From contig BFEA01000264.1 of NCBI GenBank assembly GCA_003427395.1, positions 1,648,010-1,710,288 on the forward strand: a DNA stretch of 62,279 nucleotides. The letters run 5' to 3'. Source of the stretch: Chara braunii (Eukaryota > Streptophyta > Charophyceae > Charales > Characeae). Under the pieces are notes generated by a model. The model saw only the letters and a program-made list of their open reading frames with translations. It made no database searches and was not told the DNA's origin. Below are positions 20,952 through 32,025 of the stretch, piece after piece (the first letter of the stretch is position 1; every line of letters begins with the position of its first letter). A program made the translations under genes and the position numbers.

Positions 20952-23900
20952 TGTGAGGAAACCCGGGGAGGGGTCAGCTACCGTTCGCTGAAGCCAAGGG
21001 CAACGACACCAGTCACTCGCCGCGCCCGCTTCCGAGGTCCTCAGCGACCAATAGGGTATGTGGGGCGGATATGCCTGTCCGCCCCCACTGTGGGGAGGAG
21101 GTTTATATGCTCTTCTTGAGGCACAGCAAATTGCGAAAATTGTTCACCCAATCAATCATTCTGTTTGAATCCACAAGGATCAATTCTCAAGGATATTAAA
21201 TTCGGCTCCCGATCACTGGGCACTAGATTTTGCTACTAAGATTAGAGACAGGGTGTTTTCATGACCAGCGATGCCCCCGGACACACATCTCCATATTTTC
21301 TGAACTTTCAAACTTGTGANGAAAGGGAGATTCAATGAGCAGCCATGNCATCAGCCCGACACTGNTGGTTTCAGAACCGGTTNTTAGATCAAAGTCCCGC
21401 AATGCAACTCCCCTGATAGGACGCTTGATCTGGGAAATAGGGACACTTCTGATACCCGATTGGTCGATCTGACTAAGTTCACAATGAATTAAGATCGCAG
21501 AAGATAATCAAAGTAGTCGTGGGTAATTGAACAGCTTACCTCTGTATGATTAATATAACTGCATACGGGATTTTTCTTCACCTCAAATTACCGGGTGGTT
21601 TCGAAATCTGTGTCTGCAAAATGGGCTGACATTACGCCCATTTGTTTTTGTAATCAAGGTCGCTACGGTCACTGCATGGTTTTTCAAGGCCCCCTTATGG
21701 AACTGGTGTCTGATCTTCCATAGAGGGCGTCTTTTAAGAGTAATGACCGCTGATGCGGCTGCATGTAGTGTGAGTGAGGGAAAACCAGCATTTTACACAG
21801 TTGTTCCGAAGTTCCCTTCAAAGTGTAATGCTGCTCTTGCCGTTAAACCCTTCTCACAACTCTCTCTTGGTCTGTGTGCCCAGCCCACATCAGCCCCCGT
21901 TACGTTCATACTGTCATCACACCGTATTCGTGGTAGCTTTCAGTTCGAGTGCTTCAATCGGAGATTGCTACTTATGGATAATTCTTGAGTCAGATCATGC
22001 AACAGACCCGTGCCCCGTTGGCTCAGCTACGAGGATAACATGAGATACAACATCAATATTGGAAAACAGAAAACTCTTCTCTCTCCCTCTCTCTCTCTCT
22101 CTCCCTGCACACTCCCTCTCTCCCTCGGCCTGCGCGCTCNCTCTCTGTGTATGTGTGTATGAGCGTCTCGTTCACATGCACCCTTACCCTCTTTCGTTTC
22201 CCCCGAATAGAACACAGTTTCATCAATGCCGTGTCAGTTCTGAGGGGATGCTATTTTCAGCTAAACAGGCCCTCTCCATCTCTGTTTNACACATTCACAC
22301 ACTCACCGACTGTCTCATAGTTATCCCCGCTCATCTTACTCCCCATCCACTTGTTGCCCACACAAGGCCTCTCACATCCATTCTCTTTCTGGCACGCTCT
22401 CCACTCACGTTGCTTTCTCCCTCACTCACGCACTCTCCATCTCTCATACACTCGTTTCTCTCGTGCTCTTTTCCCACCTTCTCTTTCTCTCTCTATCACT
22501 ATCTTTTTCCCGCTCTCTCGCTAGCTCCCTCACAAATTCTCTCTCTAATTTCGTTGCGCAGTCCCCTTGTTCACCGGTGCTCCTACTTACGCAAGCTCAG
22601 CCCTTCACGCCTGCTTAGCGAGCAAGTTGCCTCGCCAATGTACCTGGACGTTTTCCCTATCATATGCATGCAGTTAGAGGATTAATGAAAACGGCTCTCT
22701 CTCTCTCTCTCATGAGCTAGCACACGGTCTGAGTGCTTCACTCGCTTGCTGGATCAATCACCAAATGGACAAATGATAAAGGGTCTTTTCCATGAACACG
22801 TATAGGTACCTTGCTATGTCATTGTGCTTCAGCAGCACACCCTGAGCTCCAATTTGAGAAAAACGTAGCACTCGGATAGCGCAACTAAGAGAAAATGAGT
22901 CTTCAATAAAGCACGGCCCCCTTTTGTTCATTGCCGCCTTCTTTCTTCATAGCCTGCCTTGTACCTTCTCACCTTCCCTGGCCCATACTTAGATCAGCAA
23001 GAGTCAGGGCAGGATGTCTGTCATTGCCCAATGTCCAATCCTCCCCTTTTTGCACAGATAAGACGAGCAGATTTTGCCGCTGTAATCAGAATGTGTTCAC
23101 CCCGCTTGTAGGGGCAGGTAAACGCATGTAATTATTCAGTAGGGAAACGGACATATCATGCCCGTAAATCTGGGTGTATTCACTCCTGTTTCGAGTACAA
23201 ATTTAGAGCTTATGATTGTAAGGATGCAGCGGGCATAAAACGAACCCAAATATTTGAATGCGAACGCCCCGCCTTTTGGGGCAGATTAACGCATTCCCAA
23301 TCCCACAGCAGAGTGATGCCCGCCTGTTAGCTGGTTCGACAGGGAGCTATGCATGCCAAGCACTACAGGAAGATCTTACCCGCTATCCTGGGTTATACTC
23401 ATCAATCAATTTGACTTAGCTTTCCCCTCTCCCGTCTGTTAAACGCTCACTTGGTTGAAGCACTAGATCATTGGGCGTGCTTCGCGCAACTTTCCCGGTG
23501 TCCTCTCTTTGGCTTGGTTGTGGGCCAGGTGCACCTTGCCCGCCTGCCTCTCCTGTAACCACCTTGCGACGAACTCCTCCCGGCTCACTGCAGCTCGAGT
23601 CTGAGGTGCGCTGGGTTCGCCTGGCATGCCCCCCCCTCTTCTCTCTCGGGTCTTCCTCCTATATCCTCAGGCGTGTCGAGTCCACCCTGCCTTCGGATTG
23701 CCGGCCCCGCCTGTATCTCCCTACGATGTGGCCCTGGTACACTGGTCCTTTGNTGCCNCAGACCACACGCTCGGGTTCACNAGCACAGGGGCACNGGTTG
23801 ATAAATTCGGTCCGCATTATCGNCGAAATGCCCATGCTTCAGGGGTTCCACTAGGGACCCCGCAGGCATAACATTAATTCCGCAGATGGCCTGAGCAATC

Positions 23901-25472
23901 GACCCCAGCAGGGGGACCAAGCTACGCAAGACTCACAGCCGGTTCGGTGACCTTGCAAACAATCGCATGGGTTATCTATATCACGTCAGACCATTGCAGT
24001 ACCAATGGCAAAAAAGTCCGCCCTGTTCCCTGGCCAACTTTGCCACTCCACACCAGCCCTGAACCAGTTCGGACTGCACCGAGCCTATAATTGCCATGGC
24101 TCGCCCCATGTCGTTGCCGGTCGCAAACCGAACCTGAAATAAATTGTCCCAGCGGTTCCTGGCCTGGATTGATACCCCGTAGAGGCCCCGGACCAGAAAA
24201 TAGACCGCCGCACCGATTCTGAATCTGAAAAATATACCGCTGCAGTGACTGGAGACCTGAAAATAAATCACTACACAGGTTTCAAACCTGAAATAAATCA
24301 CGGTGAGGGCGTCGATCCTGAAACGAAACAACGCGATGCCACCGACCCTGATCAAACTTGAAATTTAATACCAGGCTGCTGTGCCACGCGGACGCCGAAC
24401 CCGTACAACCATGCCTCGATAATCCCGTACCTGTCCCGAACCTGACATAAGACGCCGCAACGTCTCCGGACCTGAAAACAAACTGTCACCAAGATCCCAA
24501 ACCTGGAACAACTGTCATAGTGGCCCCGGTCCTGAGAATAAGTCACCGCAGTTGTCTCAAACCTGAAAATAAGTCACCGTAGTGAAACAGGTGTCACCAA
24601 GCCCTTACCGTACCTGAAGCGCGTCAGACACCGTAGGACGTAGCCGCTCCGTAACAAGCCTCATATCCGTACCGAACCAAAGGGACGCAGGGAACCTCGG
24701 CCATCGGCAGTATTTGAACACCGTTAAAATTAGGGGAAGATGTTTAATCCGGGGTCAGAGCTAACGGCGGGTAATCGAGGCAAAATTAGGTCAATCTATT
24801 CCAATGGTCATGGTTTCCCGTCCCTTCCATCGTTTTTCATCATTCTTCCCTTTCCTTAATTCTATTGTCGAAAATATTAAATTAACTGTAAGTTCCTCAA
24901 TATTCCGAGAAAATTTAAATAAATGGCCAGATTCCTTTTGTTTCCTTTCTCTTTTACTTTTTTTAATCTTTTTCTATGTTTTTAATTTAATTGTCGGGAA
25001 AATTAAAATAACAAAGATATTCCCCCTAGAATTAAATGCTGTGAAAAATAAAAAAATTAAGGGATATTATGTTTTTCCCTTCTCCCCTATTGATCTTAAT
25101 CCCTCTTCCCATCTTTAATTATGGTACTAAAATAGACAAAAATTTGAGGCCCCCTTTCGCCCCGGTTGTATGCTGCAAAAATGTTGCGGCGGGGTCAACT
25201 CCCTTGATGCCTCTCCGCGACAGGCGAATCTGGGTCTAACCCTCTGAACGGTCGGAAATGACAGTCCCTAGACATGCCGAGTGCGGCTACCCATCTTCCC
25301 ATCTTTGAGGGTTACTCATAAGGCTTAGTGCGCCCAAAATCAGGGGTGCCTTGAGTTTCCCTAATTTTGCTGCCTGGTTATACGAGACTACCATCAAAAC
25401 ACGGATTTGTCCCTGAGGCTAAGTTTCAGTACTGCGGATCTCAGGCGGCGCACTGCTTGTGGCCGCCTGACA
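20952..25472 (-). repeat. 3' LTR of element B (4521 bp)
   Basis: A direct copy of 37639-42232. On the minus strand it starts TGTCAGGCGG and ends near CCTCACA. It is about 70 bp shorter than its partner because of one indel near 24680 (partner 41366-41440). It includes CT-rich low-complexity DNA (about 22075-22540), two hairpin repeats of the form CCCCGC..GGGGCAG (about 23100 and 23266) and a degenerate minisatellite (24120-24600). Several N positions coincide with Ns in the other LTR. Confidence 0.9.
24120..24600. repeat. Degenerate minisatellite in 3' LTR of B, core CCTGAAAATAAATCAC
   Basis: At least ten imperfect copies of a 30-40 bp unit built on cctgaaaataaatcaccg. The same array occurs in the other LTR at about 40800-41285. 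On the minus strand it reads as a repetitive aromatic/hydrophobic string (VIYFRFET, VIYFQVS, IFFRFRI), which I regard as a by-product. Confidence 0.65.
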
Positions 25473-25612
25473 GTTAGCCCGGACCACTTCTCGACGCCCC
25501 CGTCGAGCCCCTAGCAACTTATGTCAGACGAAGCGGACGAGCTTTAGGGTGATAGCCCGTAAAGGATGTCCACGTCGGCGTTCAATTGTCTTATGTTTCA
25601 GTTTGTTATGAG

Positions 25613-26461
25613 TCATGGAGCTAAGAAGATGCTTCTTAACTCTCTCTTGCTCCTTCTGTTTTTTTGTCCCGGCACGATCCTCTTTTTCTTCTGTTTTTGC
25701 CCCGAGAAGGGCGTCGACCCGTCAGTACGTCTAACGAGAACTCTCCGTCTAGCTCGCTTGAGCACGAATAACCATCTCTTCTTTCTTCCTAAAGCTACCC
25801 CTTTGACCTTTTTCTTCTCTATTCTTTTCCTTTTCTTGGAAGTCTCTCCTGCCTCGAATTGCCTCAAGGGCGCTCCATCCTCCATCATGGTTTTTCCTTT
25901 CCCTTTCGGGCTGGCTAGCCATAAAGCGGGCGTGGGTCTAGGCCTAAACAGCTTTAACCTAGCCCCCGCCACTGGGTCCTTCCACTTAGATCCGTCTAGT
26001 TCTGCTATCATATATGCACCCCAGTCAAGTGCCTCAACCACTCTGTAAGGTCCCATCCATCTATTGGCAAGCTTTCCGGTCCAGGTCCTTTCCAGCGCTG
26101 CATCGTAGAGAAGGACCATATCTCTCACGCTCACCCTCTCTTTCCTGATTCGCACGTTCTTATCCCATCTCTCTTTACCCTTGTCCCTTTCCACTACCAG
26201 ACGATCTACCGCTGTCATGAGGTCTTCTTCCAAACCGTAGGCTATCTGTCTCGTTCGGGCAGCTAAGAGTTCCTCTTTGGACATCTCGTTTGCCCAGTCG
26301 ATGGTTGTCCAACTGTCGGCGTGAAATTCTATGGGAAGCGGACAATGTCGTCCAAGCCACAAGGTGTACGGTGGGTATCCGGTACTAGCCCGGACCGTGA
26401 CGTTGTACGCCCATATTGCGTATCGAAAATATTGTGGCCAATCACTATCCTTACCCTTGCA
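25613..26461 (-). pseudogene. pol: Element B integrase, C-terminal part and basic tail
   Basis: The frame of 26362-25613 continues the integrase after a stop near 26462. It shows YPPYTLWLGRH.PLPIEF, a helical ELLAARTRQIAYG segment, then VSVRDMVLLYDA and RWMGPYRVVEA, the SH3-like C-terminal domain typical of Gypsy integrases. A strongly basic tail (KKRKRIEKKKVKG, RRSKRELRS) follows. No chromodomain was recognised. Confidence 0.75.
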
Positions 26462-26993
26462 CTACTTGGACAGTGACGCTATCAGAGTCTGGTGTCTTCT
26501 GTCCACTGGGGAGTTCGACTGTGAGTGATAGGCGGTGGCTATTGAAACTCTCGCACCGGCTCTCCTAAACACGCTCTGGACCTCGTCGGCTAGGAATTCC
26601 GCCCCTCTGTCCATCACTATCTTGCTGACACAACCATACCTAGATAAGTACTCTAGGACAAAGTTCTTTACTTCCTTCGCAGCCTTACTCCTGATAGGTC
26701 TACCGTCCACGAACCCAGTGAAATCGTCTCGTATGTTCACGACATAGTTCATATTGCCTACCCCTCTCGGCATTTTCACTAGATTAATGTGTACCTTCTC
26801 TCCTGGTCTGGTCGGATAGGATGGATGAAGTGGTTTTTGTATTTCACAAGAGCTCTCTTCTGACACTCTTCGCATGTCATACAGTACCTCTCGACGTCCT
26901 TATACTGCCCTTCCCACCAGTACAGCCGGCGTATCTTTTCGTAGGTTCCTTTAACTCCCCTGTGTCCTCCGACTACCCCTCAGGATCACAGAC
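26462..26993 (-). pseudogene. pol: Element B integrase, zinc-binding and catalytic core, substituted active site
   Basis: The HHCC zinc finger is visible at about 26993-26876 (GHRGVKGTYEKI...YCMTCEECQKR) in one frame, the catalytic core in another (26875-26462), so a frameshift separates them. In the core, the first catalytic Asp is Asn (KVHINLVKMP), the second is kept (IVMDRGAEF), and the Glu position reads Asp (NSPVDRRHQ). A D,D-E integrase with N at the first position is expected to be inactive in DNA strand transfer. Otherwise the domain matches plant Gypsy integrases. Confidence 0.8.
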
Positions 26994-27242
26994 TACTCGT
27001 AAGGGCATTCCCGACCCTACTGGCCTTCGGAAAAGGTGGCGCGCTCTAAGGCAGTACTGGGCTGCTTGCCTCCGGATTTCTGAATCTTGACTCTTCTCTC
27101 CCGTCAGGTGTAGTCCGATTATTCGGTACTTGCCCTCGTATAGATTACTTAGAAACCTCTCAGCGCGCCTCGACTCTGCCATTATCAGAGCCCCAGCTAC
27201 TATCGGACGCTCGAGAGGGATGCGTGAAAGTCTATCTGCCAC
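26973..27242 (-). pseudogene. Element B RNase H to integrase connection
   Basis: The frame starts at ADRLSRIPLE, the conserved end of the RNase H/connection region in Gypsy polymerases (N..ADxLSR), and continues as a charged linker until a stop at 26973. Upstream, the same motif is preceded by RIRLYDYTVERVSGTQN (after a stop at 27303). A short link of pol, broken on both sides. Confidence 0.65.
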
Positions 27243-27302
27243 GGCATTTTGAGTACCAGATACTCTCTCAACGGTGTAATCGTATAGCCGAATCCGTATT
27301 AA

Positions 27303-27782
27303 TTATCGGACGATGGTTGGGTCCGTCACACGAAAGTCCTTCCAGAGGACAGAGGCAACCGCGGTGGGGTCTACTCTCAAGATGAACCGTCGCCTATAGA
27401 TATAGAGTCTGAACGTGTCTAGACACCGGAGAACATCTAACACTTCCTTCTTGAATTGACTGTAGTTACGCTCATCCATATTAAGTGTCCTACTCTCAAA
27501 TCTTAACAGTCTTTCCTTCCCTCCAGCGTCCTTCGGAGACAGCAAACCACCCACTGAACATGGTCCAGCGTCCGTGGATACTATGAAGGGTCTCTCGATC
27601 TCATCGTCAAAGAATGGCACGCCCAACACGCATCCTCCCTCCTTAAATTCGTCTTTAAGTTCTTGCATAGCGAGTTCCTGCGAAGAGTCCCAGTAGAACT
27701 TTTCAGTCTTTCGAAGGAGTAACCTCAATGGCTCGGCCTTCTCCGCATACCCCCGTATGAATATACGCCAGTAACCGACCAC
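27303..27782 (-). pseudogene. pol: Element B RT thumb/connection and RNase H
   Basis: Continues the RT frame after a stop near 27828. VVGYWRIFIRGYAEKAEPL.LLL is the thumb motif that follows Gypsy RT. PFIVSTDAGPCSVGGLL gives the first Asp of RNase H. RFESRTLNMDERNYSQFKKE contains the Glu, and FILRVDPTA the next Asp (usually TDH/TDA). The domain would remove the RNA strand during reverse transcription. Confidence 0.8.
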
Positions 27783-27827
27783 TCCTAGAAACTGCCGGAC
27801 CTCGGTTGGGCTATGTAACGGTGAGGG

Positions 27828-28808
27828 TCAGTTCAAAAGTTTGTCTAACTTCGCCGGATCTGCTTGGCGTCCTCTCGAGTCACAGATAAAACCCAAGATC
27901 TTAATAGTCGAGACGGTCCATCGGCTCTTGGTTCCGCTGACTGTTAAATTCGCATCGTCCAGCTGCTCGAGTACCGCGCAAATATCTGTTAGGCACTGCT
28001 CGACGAATCTTCTAACTCCAGGTACATCCTCTGTCTTATCCCTGTCTACTGACCCTTTTATAGGAAAGTCATCCAAAAAAACTTCAACCTTATCAGGGAT
28101 GAAGTCCTTGAGAACGGCTACCATGGCTCTCTGAAAAACGGCTACCCCATTAGTCCAACCCATAGGGACAACCATCATTTGGATTAGTCCCAATGGCGTA
28201 TGCATAGCCGTGAGGTGTCTGTCCCTAGGGTCAAGCGGTACCTCATCATAGCCTGAGAACAAGTCACTGACAAAATAGATCGACCTACCTGCTGCTCCTT
28301 CTGCCAGTAAATCGGCCTGTGGCACGGAGCCCACGTCTCGTATCGTCACCACGTTGACCTTCTGAAGGTCCTGGATCCATCGGATCTTGCCATTCGGCTT
28401 TCGTAGGAAGAACCATCGATTTGCATAAGCGCTATCAGACGGCTCCGCAACGTGGGAAACCATCTTTTCTTTCAGGAAAGCNATAACNTCTTCCTTCTCC
28501 TTNTGGGCGTANTTCCATCCCGCGTNGTTCCAGGGAACATGTGGTATCGTGTAAATCCTTGTTGGCTTAGCGTATCGAGGGTCAATCCTACCGCGCTCCG
28601 CGTCGCTGAAAGCTATTGCCTTATCACATGTCGTCAGAATTTCTATCACACGTCCTCGCTCCTGTGGGGTCAGATTACCATCTCCGATGTCCATCCCTGC
28701 TATTCTCTCTTCCGTTAGGCGTTGTGGCTCCTTTTTCTTTCTTTCTTTGATTTCTTTTGCGATCTCTTCTTCCGATACCCCTTCTAGTGTAGATCGCTCG
28801 CGGCCCAC
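27828..28808 (-). CDS. pol: Element B reverse transcriptase
   Basis: An open frame of 326 codons without its own ATG, the pol part of a polyprotein. The pre-RT segment has TPQERGRVIEILTTCDKAIAFSDAERGRI split by Ns, then YANRWFFLRKPNGKIRWIQD (fingers), IYFVSDLFSGYDEVPLD (first catalytic Asp, about residues 178-188), MGWTNGVAVFQRAM, and the YxDD-box variant VFLDDF (about 243-248). It ends where the thumb begins, at an in-frame stop. Five N-containing codons near residues 94-109 reflect unresolved assembly. It is clearly homologous to the RT of element A. Confidence 0.9.
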   Translation of the reverse strand: MGRERSTLEGVSEEEIAKEIKERKKKEPQRLTEERIAGMDIGDGNLTPQERGRVIEILTTCDKAIAFSDAERGRIDPRYAKPTRIYTIPHVPWNXAGWXYAXKEKEXVXAFLKEKMVSHVAEPSDSAYANRWFFLRKPNGKIRWIQDLQKVNVVTIRDVGSVPQADLLAEGAAGRSIYFVSDLFSGYDEVPLDPRDRHLTAMHTPLGLIQMMVVPMGWTNGVAVFQRAMVAVLKDFIPDKVEVFLDDFPIKGSVDRDKTEDVPGVRRFVEQCLTDICAVLEQLDDANLTVSGTKSRWTVSTIKILGFICDSRGRQADPAKLDKLLN

Positions 28809-28831
28809 CGCCGCTGGCTTAACTTTTTGAG

Positions 28832-29290
28832 CTACTCGCTTGTGTCGCTTGGGTAGCCCCCCATAGGGGGCCGTGCCCTTAAAAAAGACACAGACACCAC
28901 ACTGCCAAATTCCTCATCTTTTTCCTTTGGGTACGAGTTGCCGTCCACTATTAGCCGACTCTCTAAATCTTTCACCTCCACGATCCGACCTTCTTCCTCT
29001 GTGAGCAGTGGTCCATATTTCTTCTCGCGAAATCGCACCGCGCGGTCGGAGATAGGTAACGACTTATTCTGATCACTGGGTCTCCCACCCACAGCGAGAG
29101 CTGCTCTGTTCCTTGGATCCCGAGGCTCCACTGTCTCAATCATTTCCCGCGTCCCGTCTGGTTTCCTAATGGACAATGTTTGGCTCCCATCAGGTCGCTC
29201 TATTGTCACCGCATGCACGTGGCTCAGCCACGTTCGACCCAAGAGCAGGTTGGAGCTGCAGTTCTTGACTGCAAAGACAGGCAGGGTCAC
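28832..29290 (-). pseudogene. Element B protease C-terminal part and PR-RT linker
   Basis: The frame starts after the protease active-site segment. VFAVKNCSSNLLLGRTWLSHV is the retropepsin L-L-G helix region. The remainder is a charged linker (IVEVKDLESRLIVDG, YPKEKDEEFGSVVSV) that leads to RT, separated by a frameshift or stop near 28832. The coding line between 29399 and 29290 contains a stop. Confidence 0.65.
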
Positions 29291-29398
29291 TCTTACCCCT
29301 TGGACCTCTGAGGCTGCCTTGTGACAAACCCCAGTGATCTGTTGTTTTCTCCTGTCAGCCGTCTCTATCTCGAATAGGTATGACCTATCGAGGCTCAG

Positions 29399-29941
29399 TC
29401 AAACTTGTACTGCCACGTCCTCGTCTATGATGACAGCCTCACTGCCGTTATCAATCACAGCATCAAGTATCGCTCCATCGTTTACAATCGTCTCTACGGC
29501 CCCGCTACCAAGTATATAAAACTTGTCTGGAGGCACACCTTCCATCCCATCGAGAAGGACTGTCGCCATTCGTTCCGCTCTAGCAGTCACCCCCGTTACT
29601 GCTACTGTAGAAGCTTCCGCTTTAGGGCCCCCCTGACCCTCCTCTGATAGAGGTATGCGAGTCTTCCGCGTGATCATCTGTAATTCATCACGAACCAGCT
29701 TCGATGCCGCCAGGTACTCCAGAATAGAGCACTGCATTGGTTGCCGAAGGGCCCGCCTCAGTGGCTCAACCGTGTCAATCTCGTCCAACGAACTCTTCAT
29801 TAAGAACTTCTTCACTCCCCTCTTTCGCGGNGAAAGGATAACCTCCTCTCCATCGACCCGNTGCCCGTCCTTCTCCGTCATNACNTAATCCGTGTCNGTC
29901 TTCTTCGATGTAGACCCTCTTGCCGACTTGGTGGCTGCCAC
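29399..29941 (-). pseudogene. Element B protease N-terminal part
   Basis: A frame of 180 codons with six N-containing codons near its start. A lysine-rich, acidic linker precedes ILDAVIDNGSEAVIID, where the aspartic protease D-T/S-G triplet reads D-N-G. The companion L-L-G motif is in the following frame (29290-28832). In Gypsy elements this enzyme cleaves the Gag-Pol polyprotein. The start is not an ATG, consistent with an internal polyprotein segment. Confidence 0.65.
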
Positions 29942-29976
29942 CCTTATGGGTGTGGTTGCGATATCCCCCTCAAAGA

Positions 29977-30714
29977 TTATCTTGATGCTCTGGCTCCTGA
30001 CCGGCTCATTCCTTTACTCGTCTTTATTCTCCTTGCTTCGGCATTCTCCTTCATCGAAGGGAACATCGATACATCTCCCAGATCATCTGCCCACTTGACG
30101 TACTTGCGGTCGTCAAGCACGTCAAGTCCGTCATCTATTGCCCGTTTAAGGTCTGGGCAATCCCTCTTGATATGATCTTCTCCTCTACAGTAGACGCATG
30201 AGTTCCTGGGAGTAGATGCCCTGTCATCTGCGCCTCTAGAGATCGAGTTCCTGACCGCCTTGGGGTCAGGCGACTTGGGATATGGTTCTGATGAGACGCC
30301 ATATCCCCCTCTCTCATTCCGATCGCGCGAATCGTTGCGCCGGTCTCCTCCAGACCCTCCTTGCTCATACCGCCTTCCCGAATCATTCCGGCGGTCCCCC
30401 GAGTCATATCGTCCTCGTGTCTCATCGCGCCGGTCCCCTCGGTTGTACCATCCCCGCGACTCGTCGCGCTGTTCTCTCGCATCTACCCCGCGCTCAAACA
30501 GTCCGGGCGACCCATCTTGTCGTTCCCAGTCCCAATCTCCTCTCTCAAATCTACTCCCTCTGTAGCCATTTTGACCCGACCTCTCGTATCTGTCGTCCCT
30601 ATATCCATCTCGTCGGCCATGTTCTGTCTCCCATCGGCCGCAGGAGTCGCCTCTACCCCGATCGGCCTCATAGCGAGGGCTTCGGGGGTAATCATTTAGC
30701 CTTCTTGCTCGCAC
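29977..30714 (-). pseudogene. gag: Element B nucleocapsid: arginine-rich repeats and CCHC zinc knuckle
   Basis: A frame of 245 codons. The first ~150 residues are repetitive R/D/G/S/Y-rich sequence with recurring GDRRDxxRGRYDSG-like units, a likely nucleic-acid-binding disordered region. CVYCRGEDHIKRDC (residues about 147-160) is a complete C-x2-C-x4-H-x4-C knuckle. A C-terminal stretch KYVKWADDLGDVSMFPSM follows. It is downstream of the gag capsid segment and separated from it by a TAG at 30904 and a frame change. Confidence 0.75.
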
Positions 30715-30903
30715 AAACAGCTCGCGATCTTTGCGGTCTCGGTCTATCTCATCGTCCCTATGTCGCCATGATTCATCGTCTCTCTCTCTTTCCCTCGTAC
30801 GATAATCAGTCAGCGTCCGAGGATTTCTATCCTCGACACTCCTCCAGGGATCGTTGTTCCTACGGTCCCAGCGAAGTGAATAAGGCCCTCCAGGTTTGTC
30901 CCG

Positions 30904-31338
30904 CTAGGCCATGGCTCCTGTAGTGGTTACAATCTCCGTAATCTGTCTCGTCAATCCCTTCACCATGTCCCGTATCTCCTTCACTTCCTCTGCCACGGCC
31001 TCATTCTTCTCCGACCAGGGATAGTCCTTGAAATCAGGACATCTATCAGTGGCATACTCCTTGTAGAGAGAGAAGTCACGTCTCCTCATCCCTCTCCACA
31101 CCAAGTCCTTGTAATCGTCTGCCTCCGCCTTTATCGCGAGCATTAGAATTTCAGGGAAATCAAGCCTGTCGCGCGGAAGATCTCTAAGTTTACTTTTTTG
31201 CCTACCTTTGGACAAGTGTCCGATAAAGATAGTACAGCGCTCGACCTCTGAGATCTTCCCCTTCTTCATCAGCACGTCGGAGATTTTCTGGAAACGCATC
31301 CCAAATGCCCGTACGCTCTCATCTTCATCTTGAGTCAT
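30904..31338 (-). pseudogene. gag: Element B Gag, C-terminal capsid part
   Basis: A frame of 144 codons. DEDESVRAFGMRFQKISDVL, CTIFIGHLSKGRQKSKLRDL and FPEILMLAIKAEADDY are the usual landmarks of the retrotransposon Gag C-terminal domain. A helical segment with MVKGLTRQITEIV ends it. The short interval to the next frame (31338-31432) codes for KNLVELYKQEDNKYSIKDLE in the same protein, so one frameshift or stop divides gag. Confidence 0.75.
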
Positions 31339-31431
31339 TGTTTCAAGGTCCTTAATGGAATACTTGTTGTCCTCCTGTTTGTAAAGTTCAACGAGATTCT
31401 TCTTGTACGTAGTCCATTTCCCATCCTTCGG

Positions 31432-32025
31432 TCAAGCTTTCTTAACTTCCCTACCGAGACTTGGGTCCACATTAAATAGGAAGTTCTCTATAATCTCTTC
31501 CTCCGACCACTGACTCCGGCTGGCGTGAAACTCCCACTTCTCCAGATATTCTGTGATACCATAACCCCTGAAGGTAGGAGGCTCTGAGACCTTGTGCGTA
31601 ATAATATAGCGGTCCTTGCTCTCGTAAGGGAGCGGATGTGACTCCCCTGTCTGGGGGTCGAAGACTCGCCTGGGCGACGCCCTGTCTCTATCTCTGTCCC
31701 TCCAATACGAATCCCTCAAATTCTCTCTCCAGTCGTCTCTGTACCCGTCCGCTATGGTGTCCCTCCGCTCGTACTCGGGGGAGCGTCGTCTCGTCGTTTC
31801 TCGTCGTCCGCTCGAGGTACCCGTCCTTAGAGCCTCCTGCGGCTCTGTCGCAACTGGTTCGCCTCTCATGTCGGGCTCTCTGTCATTGGTCTGGTCAGCC
31901 CATCTCAGCGGTGCTCCTTGCCTAATTCGTTCCTTAAGTTCTCTCAGAGCTCGATCGGTCGATGTCCTATACTCCTCTCCCGCTTCGCCCATGGCCGGTT
32001 GTGGCTCCATCGTGTCGGGTTCCAT
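31432..32025 (-). pseudogene. gag: Element B Gag, N-terminal part
   Basis: An ATG frame of 197 codons starting MEPDTMEPQP. An acidic/arginine-rich disordered first part (RRETTRRRSPEYERRD, DSYWRDRDRDRAS) is followed by the Gag N-terminal domain EPPTFRGYGITEYLEKWEFH and WSEEEIIENFLFNVDPSLG. It stops at 31432 with a nonsense or frameshift mutation. The ATG at 32025 is the natural gag start. Confidence 0.75.

Noticed and set aside
21743-21988. Frame starting MTADAAACSVSEGKPAF (also 38430-38621)
   Set aside because: Antisense to element B, truncated by a two-base difference in the other LTR, no domain.
22059-22685. 208-codon plus-strand frame (also 38744-39370)
   Set aside because: It lies in the CT-rich part of the LTR of B, antisense to the element, and is composed almost only of L, S, P and H from CTCTCC repeats. 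Conserved in both LTRs only because the LTRs are copies.
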